NCBI RefSeq assembly: GCF_949628265.1
Contig: NC_088789.1
Location: 12,516,886 to 12,580,885, forward strand
From: Cloeon dipterum
Taxonomy: Eukaryota; Arthropoda; Insecta; Ephemeroptera; Baetidae
Length of the DNA stretch: 64,000 nt
Direction: 5' to 3'
Part shown: piece by piece, positions 1 to 56,412 of the stretch
Position numbering within the stretch: the first letter of the stretch is position 1
Layout: the number at the start of each line of letters is the position of its first letter
Position numbers and translations under genes: made by a program
The notes under the pieces: generated by a model
What the model saw: only the letters and a program-made list of their open reading frames with translations
Databases searched by the model: none
What the model was told of the DNA's origin: nothing

Positions 1-2437
1 CAAACTCGAAGCCTACGTTCGAACAAAAGGGACCATACAGATTTAAGTATGCCCACGTTGATTTGTTATTTGATCAAGTTTAATTGTTCTCTCTTTAAAG
101 CGAGTTTCACGAGAAAGTTAACGTAACTTTTCACGACAACAACACAGTGTCTTTTAAACAAGTCCGTCGATGGCACTTTGACCCTGAAAACTCCAATGGC
201 ACCCTTGACGATACAATCACAACCCTCAACTTGCCTCCATTGGTAACCTTATAATATACCTAAAATCGCGTTTTATTATTAAGGAAAGTTGTAATATTTA
301 TACATTAAATTCAGTTTTTTTTACTATATCTGTATTTTCAGCAAATCTTTTAGTCATAAAATATGATGAAATTGAAAAAATACAAATTTAAATAAGGGTA
401 AATATATAATGAATTTGAACAGACGGCGGCATTTGTGGCCCGCGACTGGAGCATCTTCATGCAAGGTCCGTTGTCGTTGGTGATCTCGCAGACAAGCAAA
501 CGATATGTGACCAAGAAGGTGCGCGAGTACTTGTTCGAGGGCTATGATGACAGTCTCATCTCGCTGGCCGACAAGCTGCCTGCGCTCGCAAATATTGATA
601 TTCCATTTGACAAATTTGGCTGGTTCTACAAGGTGCGTAAGAAAATAATAAAAAAACTCTGGATTTTAATAAATAATTTAAAATCTCAGAGAAACAATTC
701 AGACGAGTATGACGGATTTTTTAACATGGACACTGGAGCCGACGATATCAACAAGGTTTGATTTAATTGTATTATAAGTTATAAGGCATAAACATTTTAT
801 TTAATGGATTGACAACCTGTTGCAGGTGGGGCGTCTGCGAAATTGGAACTTCGCCAACAGGACCAAATTTTTTCCATCAAGCTGTAGCATGGTGAACGGA
901 TCTGCCGGCGAACTTTGGCCTCCGGGACAAACCAAAACCAATATCACAATGTTCTCACCGGACATCTGCAGGTTGACAAAAATTAAATAAAAAATATTAT
1001 TTTTTCTTAAATCAATTTTTCCCCAAAGATCTCTGACATTTGACTTCACGGAGGAGGTAGACGTGCACGGCGTGACGGGCTATCGCTACTCGGGCGGGCG
1101 CAACATCGTGGACAACGGCACGATAAACGCGGACAACTGGTGCTTCTGCAACGGCGAGTGTTTGCCAGTCGGCGTAGTGAACGCGTCGAGTTGCCGCTAC
1201 GGCGCGCCTGCCTTCGTTTCCTACCCGCACTACTACATGGCTGACCCTTACTACGCCTCCCTGGTCGAAGGCATGCGACCTGACAAGGAGAAGCACCAAT
1301 TTTATGTCACTCTTGAGCCAGTGAGGAAGAAAACAGTCCTTTGGGTTTTGTGCATTTTAATTCTACATTTTTTAATTATTGTAGACGACTGGAATTCCTC
1401 TTGATGTAGCTGCTAGATTCCAGATTAATATTTTACTTCAGCCTAGCAGACACATAAGGTAAAAAATTTACGTTTTTAAATATAAAATAAGTCAAGATTT
1501 AAAATCATTCAATTAATTATATAAGGTTGAGAAGTAAACTTTGCTTTAAAACACCAAAAATCTTATTATCAGGTGTTTAAAAATCTTTATTGCTAGTTTT
1601 AATAGTTTTCAGTTATTTTTGATCCTAACAAAGCACAAAAGTTCTTAAAAATAAAAATACATTACGGAAACATTTCTACTGTGTTGGCTGAAAAACAAAT
1701 CTGGTCGTCAATTTTCTGCCTAAATATATCACAATTGTCACAAAATTTCTCAAATATTTGCAAAAAAATTTAAATAAGATGAAAATCTGTGCACTACGAT
1801 GCGGGAAAATCTAGCAGACAGGTGTATTATATATGCAACTTTATATTCTTATGACTTTTGCATTGGGCTTTAGACTCAAATGTTAATATTTTGTATATGA
1901 ATCATCAGCAGGGAAAATTGATTTATACTCCATTCGCCCCACGCACCCAGTATAGGAGAAAACGGGGTATTTTGTGCAACATAATGAACACTTTATTTTT
2001 TCACTTCAGCAATTACAAGAGAGTGCCAAAGGTGTTTTTCCCGATTATCTGGTTCGAGCAGAGGGCGACAATGCCCCCTGAGATGGCTTCTTCCTTACTT
2101 GCCCTCCTGGCATTACCTGACAACGGCGCAGTCCTTGGCCTGACCATGGCTGGACTTGGCGTAGCAGCCGCGGTGATTGCCATTTCTTGCCTCATCAGAA
2201 TCAAAGTAGCCCAAGACTCGCAGAAAAGGTGAAGTGCCATCAACAACCCTTTTCGCACTTTAAAACAACATGCAAAATTTTATTTTTTCGCTTTTTCCTG
2301 CTATTAACTGTTTCAAGTGTTTAACGAAGCTTTGATTCAAACTTTTAATTTCCAGTAGCATTCAGCTCAACTCCGAATCGGGATTTCCTCTGATGAAGAA
2401 GCCCGTCAATGGACACAAAATGCCTGACGTAGCATGA
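1..2437 (+). CDS. CD36-family scavenger receptor class B (emp/croquemort-like), 3' part
   Basis: Nine exons joined by eye: 1-46 (partial), 101-242, 423-632, 690-755, 826-971, 1029-1320, 1385-1458, 2010-2228 and 2356-2437. Every junction is GT-AG and phases agree, giving 424 residues up to the TGA. The visible protein starts near the family motif GPYRF and continues with [11 protein letters not shown], a cysteine-rich stretch with [10 protein letters not shown] and [16 protein letters not shown], then [10 protein letters not shown] and [16 protein letters not shown]. These are typical of the CD36 ectodomain. A hydrophobic segment near the C-terminus ([10 protein letters not shown] through AISCLIRI) is the second membrane anchor, followed by a tail of about 38 residues. 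CD36 proteins run about 500 aa with two anchors, so some 75 N-terminal residues and the first anchor lie left of the window. The family binds lipids, lipoproteins or apoptotic cells at the surface or in endosomes. The C-terminal half looks most like insect emp, but I did not align it. Confidence 0.9.
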
Positions 2438-3965
2438 CGCGAGGCCAAAGGCGGCTGCGGTTCAACGCAGAGGACTGTCTACTACTCCAATGTTTGATTT
2501 TCTTCTCTCTGCTCTACAACAGGACCAAAGCTGCCAATGAGTCAGTTTCCCGAATATGAATGGTATGACTCTTTGGAAGAAAAAGCTGATTTTCGAAATG
2601 TGATATTGATTATGCTGAACAATGAAATAAGAGCAGACTGATCAACAGTTTCGGCGAATTTCTAGTGCATATTGAAATTGTAGTTTAAATCCTTAACCAA
2701 TCATTTATCAAAAGCACATATGTTTTTGTTAGTAAATCGTCTTTTAATGTGATTCAAGAATAGTCTTTTTATTATTAAATATATTAAATGTTTGTACGAT
2801 TTTGGAAAGAAAACACTATGTTTTATTTATAAAATACAAGGCGTTTTATTGGAAATTACAAAAATGTCTTCTTGCATGCAAAATGGCATGAATTACAGTT
2901 TCATAGTTGTTAATGTTGCGCAGATTGAACTTAATTCTATGTTCTGCAGGTTGAAAACTTAAGTTTAAAATTTTTTATTGCAAGTCCATTTATACAAAAC
3001 GGAATCAGGGTTTCACTCATTGGATGGCAACATTAAGTTTTTAAAGTCCAAGAAAGTGCCAGGATTTTAACTTTCTGAAGGTTTTTGACCTAATTCTAAC
3101 CCTCTGCAAAGGAGTAATTTTTGTTTAATCAAAAATCTGTGACAACCTCTGATGAAAATGCACCTTTACAATTTATGTCAGATAATTGCTCTAGTGAGAT
3201 TCCCCAAAAACACTAACTAAATGAGATTCCATTTCAATTAAATTCCCCTGACAGGTGGAATGCTTTGCTTGAAAGCACGTGGCGTTCGAAATTGACACAT
3301 TGCACTTGGGTTTCTATACTCAGTTAATAAAGACATTCTGATTTTCAAACAGTATAATACAAAAATCCTAAGTTGAGTAAGTACCAACTCGGTCTGAATA
3401 TTCCCACAAAGCTTTCCCATTTTAAAAATCATCATTCACTCCCTAGATGATATATTTGTACAGCAACAATGGAAAAAGCTGCTACTCCAAAGGGGGCGGA
3501 TTTTGTGCGAGGAGTTATATGAAGGTGAATTTTCGAGATCCGTACATGAAGAAATTCGTCAATGTTTGAGAGTCCGCCCATCTCTGGAGAGTCATGTCTT
3601 AGTAAAATGCTATTTACAGAAAAAAGCACTGAACGGTCTGCTTCAGTTAATGGACCTCCTTGAGACTGCCTTGTTTTGCCGACAGAGGGCTTGGAAGCGA
3701 GACAAAAAGAGACCAGGTTTAAAGCACTTGCTAAGGCACCACCTTGGGAAGGTTTACAAAAACTGCTCTAACTCTGAATGTACATAAAATAGTGACACTG
3801 AATATATGGCTCGATTCGAAGGCACTCTTTCGCGATTTAACGAGTGTTTGTATACTGTTCACTTTCACGGCATAAATTAAAATTCCACATAGTAGCATAA
3901 AATTCTCAGGGATATTCAACAGTCTTAACACTTCAAATTCATATCTTGGTGCAAATCACAGATTT
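2438..3965. other. Convergent 3' region between CD36 gene and Notch
   Basis: AT-rich DNA holding the 3' UTRs of two converging genes. For the CD36 gene an ATTAAA lies at 2774-2779 and an AATAAA at 3326-3331. For Notch (minus strand) AATAAA complements lie at 2974-2979, 2845-2850, 2822-2827 and 2768-2773, allowing a 3' UTR of about 1 kb or more. A 94-codon plus-strand open frame at 3503-3787 has no recognisable domain and is antisense to the likely Notch 3' UTR, so I do not call it a gene. Confidence 0.5.
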
Positions 3966-50204
<46,239 letters not shown>

Positions 50205-51162
50205 CTTGATGAAAATTCCTAGAGATCTCGTAGAAATAATCACTTCCCAGCACACATTTGTTCACCAAGAAATGTCTCACTGCACCCCTCGGAGAATCAA
50301 GTCATCGTCCAACAGATAATCCATTGTTTATGTATCACTATCCGAATTGACAACCCTCTCGTTTCACGAACCAACTTAGAATGCCGAATGCCGCTAGCCG
50401 CCGCTTGCTTGCCACAACGCGGCGCGAGCTTCTTTTCGACGCAGACTCAAATTTACCATCAGCGCTACGAAGGTGCAGCAGCTGCGCGGATATTAATGAA
50501 ACTAAAAAAAGAAGTCCGGACGCAGCGTAGATCCGTCCGCGCATCAGCTAGACAGCTACTGGACTGTGGGAAAATAACCTCTGTAGAGTTAAGTTTCGAT
50601 TTAAAGCACTGCTATAGTTAGTAGAAGGAAAAATTTTAATCCTCAGTGTCAAGTTTATATTTTAATCTCTAATTTTCGTTATAAAATGGTTTGAACACTA
50701 TACAAGATGTCAAATATATTAGAACTGATTTTCATTGCGCAAGGAATGCTCATACTCGCCGGAAAATAGCTTTACAAGATGATGGGATTCCAAGAACTTT
50801 GAATCTGAAAAGTCTTCCACGGCGGCCTCTGTTGAGGAAAACAAGCATTGAAATGAAATTATGCTAGAATATTAAACGAAGGTATCTGAGCAAGTAATAA
50901 TTATTCTTCAATGCATAAAATGCCACTCCTTCAAAATTATGTATAATTTTTCTTTAACTAATATTAATGTTTAAATGAATTGCTATTAATTGCAAGTATA
51001 ATGTATGATAAATGACATAGAATTTAAATAAAAGATATGAAGTACATTAATTTAAAATTTAAATAATATGTAACAGCAAAAATATTTTTATTTTAAATAA
51101 GATTGAACGAAATATTAATCAACACAGAATCAAAATGCAACAGAAACATTAAACTGGCTCAA
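50205..51162. other. Notch 5' UTR/promoter interval, 3' of PPCS
   Basis: This 958-bp stretch lies between the Notch ATG and the PPCS stop codon (both genes on the minus strand). It must hold the PPCS 3' UTR and, unless the promoter overlaps PPCS, the Notch leader and core promoter. A TGTGGGAA (Su(H) consensus) sits at 50565-50572, about 360 bp upstream of the Notch ATG, and a GCAGCTGC E-box near 50477-50484. No clear TATA box was seen. From 50870 to 51160 the DNA is very AT-rich. Confidence 0.5.
51087..51092 (-). promoter_or_regulatory. Poly(A) signal AATAAA for PPCS
   Basis: AATAAA on the minus strand, about 70 nt past the PPCS stop codon. Confidence 0.6.
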
Positions 51163-53122
51163 TTAGTTGGAGCTAATAAACAATGAATGAAGCGAGAGCA
51201 ATTCAGATATAATATGCTGCTCAATTTCAAGGCCTGCATCCAACTCTTCTCTGGTCATCACTATTTCTCTGTGATTCTCAGATGTCACTAATATCACTTT
51301 ACTTTTCCTGCTATGAAGCTCATTTGCAATTACCAGCTGAAATCAATCAAATAATTTTTCATCAATCTCAATATAAAAACATGTAGCTGCGATGATGTTT
51401 CAAAGAAAAAAATTTGCTGTTGGTCATCACCTTGTGTTTGTAATTCTTGAGGGCCTCTTGAGATTTTTTCACCAGAAGATTTGGGTCAGTTTCCAACTTG
51501 AACGAAACAACAAATGCGTTTGGCACCCACTCAGCAACCAACGGACGCAAAATCTTAGGCACCAAATGAAGGGAGATAGCAGGTGGACTTCCAGATGACT
51601 GCATTTTGTGTTCTGGCTGTATCCAGGAATTGTTAGTATTATAATCTTTGTTAACAAAAACCTAATTATTACCATTTGGTCCGTTGGAATGTAAAAGTCA
51701 GACACAGCTGCTGCCAAGTAGAGCATTGCCCTGCTTCCAAGGGCTCCCATGGCCTCTGATGAAACTCTAAGCAACCATAGATATTCAGTCAAGTGCGTGA
51801 AGGGAACCATAAGCAAGCGTCCAGAATCCAATGCTTCTCTTCTCTCTTTCAAAACTGGCAAGAGTTTTGGCACTTTCGTGGAAGCGACTGCAAAATTCCA
51901 TAATAATAAATTTAATATCATTGATGCCTAATTAGCAAGCCATAAAAAGGCATGAATGAGAAGATTTTAATGTTTAAATATAGAAACCATCAGAAATCAA
52001 GTGTTGTGAATTATATAGAAGCCCTACAAACAGTCCGGTCAACACACTACTAAGCAATTAATGATAGTATTACTGGTGTAAGTTATAAGAACCTGAGATC
52101 CAATTTCATTATAATTAATTTATACAGGTTAAAAGTTGCAAATTCTCAACGATCGGTAGCAGTCACTTCTAATTTATAGTTTCAGCAAATGTATTTGAAA
52201 TTTTTACTATAAATTCCATGGCATTTTTTAATGAGAAATGAATCAGGTCATCAACTTAAACAAGCAGGAAAACCAATCATTGCAGAGAGATTCGTTGGCT
52301 CTTGCATTTTGTGCATTTGCAATGTGAGAATCCATGCGATGTTTGGGATCAAGTGCAGGCTGATAAACATCTACATTTGACTCTTCCATTGCATTATGAT
52401 TTCAGCTGGTAATTGCAAATGAGCTTCATATTATAATATATTAAAAAAAAAACCTTCAATGGTATCCTCTTCAGCTACTAAAAGACAGTCCAGTATCTCA
52501 TCTCCAGTAAAATGTCTTGTAAAAGGCTCCAAAGATTTGTGCCTAGAAAATTAAATAATCATTCAATAATGAGAAAAGCAATTTTCACACTATAAATTAC
52601 CTGTGCATAAATATGACAGCATATCCAGCCTTTAAAAAATATTCTGCAGAAGCAGATCCTCTTGTTCCAGCACTGAAGTTGTCAACAAAACGAACTGTGT
52701 TGTGCTCTAGTGGGACTGTTGTTCCTCCTGACTGAAAACAGTAATTAATCTGTATTACAACATTCACAGTGAAGAAAAGTTAGTCAATTACCTAATTGTA
52801 AGAAATTAAGAGAATTCAACTATGTATTGCTCCTCCTTTTAACTTAGCTTCGAAAAAGAAACTTGAAGATTTCAAAAGGTATGTTGAATTATGGATATTA
52901 TTACTGTTAAATTTTTTAAAAGGGACTGAGTTAGATTGAAATGAGACACTTTAAGCGTTATAATTATTATAATTAAGTTTCATAACTTACTGTAACAAGA
53001 ACGACATTCGTCTTGGAAGATGAAAATTTCTTGCAAAAGAGCTCAATCGCCTTCTTTTTACAATCCAAATCTTTAGGGGCTAAGTTTGAGGAAAAAAATT
53101 CCTCCCAAGAAATAGGATTCAT
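51163..53122 (-). CDS. Ppcs: Phosphopantothenate-cysteine ligase (PPCS)
   Basis: Six exons in transcript order: 53122-52991, 52731-52601, 52542-52454, 51887-51673, 51616-51431 and 51336-51163. They total 927 nt and 308 aa, close to human PPCS (311 aa). The enzyme joins 4'-phosphopantothenate to cysteine, the second step of coenzyme A synthesis, in the cytosol. Diagnostic sequence: [11 protein letters not shown] and [13 protein letters not shown] (nucleotide-binding N-terminal part), [48 protein letters not shown] and LVIANEL. No CoaC decarboxylase domain is attached, as expected in animals. The donor after exon 3 (GTTTTT, a T-run) is weak, but the joined protein matches the family on both sides. 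The start ATG gives the usual short N-terminal helix before the first motif. Confidence 0.95.
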
Positions 53123-54035
53123 CCCAGTTACGTTTCTGTTGACCTATTACATAAATTAGTATCATACATACAATACATCATAATACATATGTATTATTAT
53201 TATGCATAGCAGTGAATTGATTTTAAGAGTTTGTAACACTGTTATGTATTACGTACTCTGTTTAATAGCAGCAGTTTCTTCTCAGATATCAAATGGGGTG
53301 AAAGAGAACAGAGTCAAAGGGAAAATATAAGTATAATACATAAAAACACAATGTCAACACCAGTCAACATGAGTCAGAGCAAAACATTGCATAAAGGACG
53401 TCCTTAACATTGCAGCCAACAAAATAAATGAATAATTCTTTAATAGAGATTTGTCATGTTGGTAACATTGTAAGAAGTGCAAAAGTTTTAAACAACAGGT
53501 TAACAGAGGATGAGACTAGAAAAACAAAACATTCTACTGAGGTACCGCGAGTTTCAAACTGTTTGTCATTCTCAACGCTAGGCATTGAGTTTACCTTGAA
53601 CTTCGTGTCCTTGCTTGATTTTACATCTCGCAAGAAAGTTTTTAAATCGAGCCTGTGTGAAGATAGCAGTGCTTATAATGTGGAATTATGCGTATATATG
53701 TATTAAATTTATTCGTCTGCGACTGTATGCTGATTGAATGTAGATCAAAGGATGCTGAAAAGAAAGCATGTTTGAATCAGTTTAGTGCAAATCATGCTAT
53801 GTACCTAGCTCTCTAATGTGTATCATCAATTAAGGTAAACAACTACTGACAATATGTACAATTATAAAAAAACTGTCTCACGCTATGATGTATAATGTAC
53901 TTATTTATGTGCCTAGATAACTTTTTAACTGTTTTAGACTCAAGAGATTCCTATTAACGAAGTAAGGCAGAAGAAGTAACATTTTTTAATCCACTTTCCT
54001 GAGAGAAGCTTAACAAAATAATAATTTTATCAACC
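53123..54035. other. Divergent promoter region, PPCS (-) / sugar transporter A (+)
   Basis: A 913-bp AT-rich interval between two head-to-head start codons. It should contain both promoters and leaders. A 92-codon plus-strand open frame (53428-53706) shows no domain. I saw no convincing TATA box or conserved element. Confidence 0.5.
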
Positions 54036-55979
54036 ATGAGCCAAGACAGTGAAGAGCACAACGAACTGACCGAAATGAGTAATGTACGTAACTTTTGTGA
54101 AACAAAGAGTCCAACGACGTACGTTCGCAAAACAATACTCGCTCAGGTATGAATGAAATTTGATCAATTTTTCTCAATCAATAAATATTCACAATTACAT
54201 GCAAATACTCAAATGATACATACATATTTTTGTATTTATGTTCCATTCATCTCGTGACTTTTCATGGTACATAATAATGTATACATAGATACATAAAATA
54301 TGTTATTTTATTTTTAATTTTGTTTTCGTTCAGGGTTTTATGGCATCTCTTGCCCTCTTCATGACTGCTACGAATGGCATGACTTCAGGTTTTCCTGCCT
54401 TTCTCTTACCTCAACTTCAATCAAACAGTAGTGAAATTCCTACCACTGTAGATGAAGGATCCTGGATAGGTCTAAATTAATATGAGTTGCCAAAATACTT
54501 AACAAGCCCAGTTATAAATTTCTAGCCAGTATGCATTCAGTATTTACTCCAATTGGATCATTGTTGAGTGGTCCTATGATGGAACACCTGGGTCGACGAA
54601 ATACATTAATGATCACCATTTGCCCTAAAGTCATTGGGTGGCTCTGCATAGCCCTTGCTCAATCTCATATTTTGCTGCTCGTTGGAAGATCTTTCACTGG
54701 ACTTGCAACAGGAATGTCAGCACCTCCTGCCTTAGTGCTTCTCGCAGAAATTGCTGAACCTAAACTGCGTGGGTTTTTAACTGGTATAGCTTCAACGGTT
54801 TATTTTTGTCCGATTAAAAATGTTCTGTTTAAATTTCAGGCGCGCCTTCCACTAGCTTCTCTATGGGAATCTTGTTAGTCTATGCCTTAAACGCTGTTTT
54901 GCCTTGGAAGACTGTAGCACTGTTTGCAATGATTTTGCCCTTTGTTGCTCTTGCTATATTTTTCTTTGTACCGGAGAGCCCTTTATGGCTAGACAAAATG
55001 GGTAAGACTGATGAGGCATTGAAAGGACTTACTTGGCTAAGAGGAAATAACAGGGAGCAGGCAAAACACGAGCTTGAACAGATGAGAGCGCAGCAGCAGC
55101 ATAACCAGGTACCTTGTTCCTTCAGACAAATGATAAAAATTTTTCAGGTCTTGCGTGATTATGTTGCAGTTAATTGATGAGGCGCTATCAACCTCAAGGA
55201 ATCCCCTATTTTCTCGACCTATTTTGAGAGCCTTGGTGCTGGTCAATGTGTTCAATTTCTTCCAGGAGATGGCAGGAACATTTACCATTATCACTTATGC
55301 TGTCAACATTTTGCAACAAGCAACCGGTGGACAAGTGACTGTTACTGAAGTTGCTGTCTTAACAGCACTAGCAAGAGTAATCTTGACCGGCGCATCGTGT
55401 GTTATGCTTCTCCATGTAAGTGTGTTAATTGATATTAACACGAGAATAAAATAAATTTTCTCTTCACCCTGATTACAGTTTGGCAGACGACCAATGACCA
55501 TTTCATCTGGCCTTGGTTCAGGTGCTGCTGCCATTTTTCTAAGTGGCTGGCTTTTCTGTGCACCAGAATCTGAAAATTTTAAATGGGTGCCTGCTGCCTT
55601 GGTTGTGATATTTGTAATATTCAATTCATATGGATTCTTCATGATTCAAGGAATAATGATTGGGGAATTATTTCCTGCCAGAGCAAGGGGTACCGCTAGT
55701 GGTATCACCTGTGCTCTCATTAACACCACACTGTTTTTCACGACTAAACTGTATCCATGGATGACAGATGTCATGAAGTCTTCAGGTTTATTTTTATTTT
55801 TTGGGCTTATGTCTTTCATGGGAACAGCAGTTGCATACTTTTTCTTACCTGAGACTTTTGGTAGAACGTTAGCTGAGGTAGAGGAACATTTCAGTGGTCC
55901 CTCAGTATTTTGGCGTCGCAATATTATCCAGCAATACAAAGAAAGCGTCAATGAACAGAGACGGCAGTGTGCCCAATAG
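54036..55979 (+). CDS. MFS sugar transporter A (facilitated trehalose transporter Tret1-like)
   Basis: Exons 54036-54146, 54334-54469, 54526-54783, 54840-55108, 55170-55415 and 55479-55979 are all GT-AG and in phase, giving 506 aa. It is a 12-helix facilitator of the sugar porter family. Motifs: PTTVDEGSWI before helix 2, HLGRRNT (loop 2 GRR), EIAEPKLRG (loop 4 E-x-x-x-x-x-RG), PESPLWL (loop 6), FGRRP (loop 8), PARARGTASG (loop 10) and LPETFGRTLAEVEEHF (PETxGxTL, end). Cytosolic termini are inferred from the family. Substrate cannot be read from sequence; trehalose or glucose is likely. The start ATG is followed by an acidic N-terminus (SEEHNELTEMS). A possible poly(A) signal is AATAAA at 56312-56317. 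The first of three related copies here. Confidence 0.92.
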
Positions 55980-56412
55980 TAGAGAGGAGATTTAGAATAA
56001 GAAAAGTTTAATTTATAAGACTGAAGAAACAGGATCAAAGTATTTTTTGTGTAAAAGAAACAACATTTGTATTTGCGCCTTTTTAGATGTTTTAATGTTT
56101 GATGAGATCCATTGAAAAATTCAGGCAAAGACAATGTAAGGTTTTCATTTTATCAACCACGGCTCATGACTTATTGCTGTAGCAACGCTTGGTATTAAAA
56201 ATAGCAAAATAATTTTGAATTGATCAAATTGTTATATTTGAATGTTCATTTTATTGTAGTTACACAGTTCACAGTCTTGTCAATCTCACTACTTCATTTA
56301 TCATTAAAGAAATAAACGGTAAAAATAATTTGCAATTGAATGGTTTCATTAGTAAATGGTTTATAAAACACTAGCAACATATATGAGTTGTGCGCAATTT
56401 CATATAGGGATT
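55980..56412. other. Convergent 3' region of transporters A and B
   Basis: A 433-bp AT-rich interval between the stop codons of two converging genes. AATAAA for A lies at 56312-56317 and the complement TTTATT for B at 56250-56255. If both are used, the transcripts overlap at their ends. Confidence 0.5.

Noticed and set aside
3503..3787. 94-codon frame downstream of Notch
   Set aside because: No homology recognised, antisense to the probable Notch 3' UTR, no splice or promoter signals seen.
53428..53706. 92-codon frame between PPCS and transporter A
   Set aside because: No domain, AT-rich codon use like the surrounding spacer, lies in a divergent promoter interval.
55148..55169. 22-bp intron in transporter A after KIFQ
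   Set aside because: Too short to splice; the 61-bp intron 55109-55169 fits instead.
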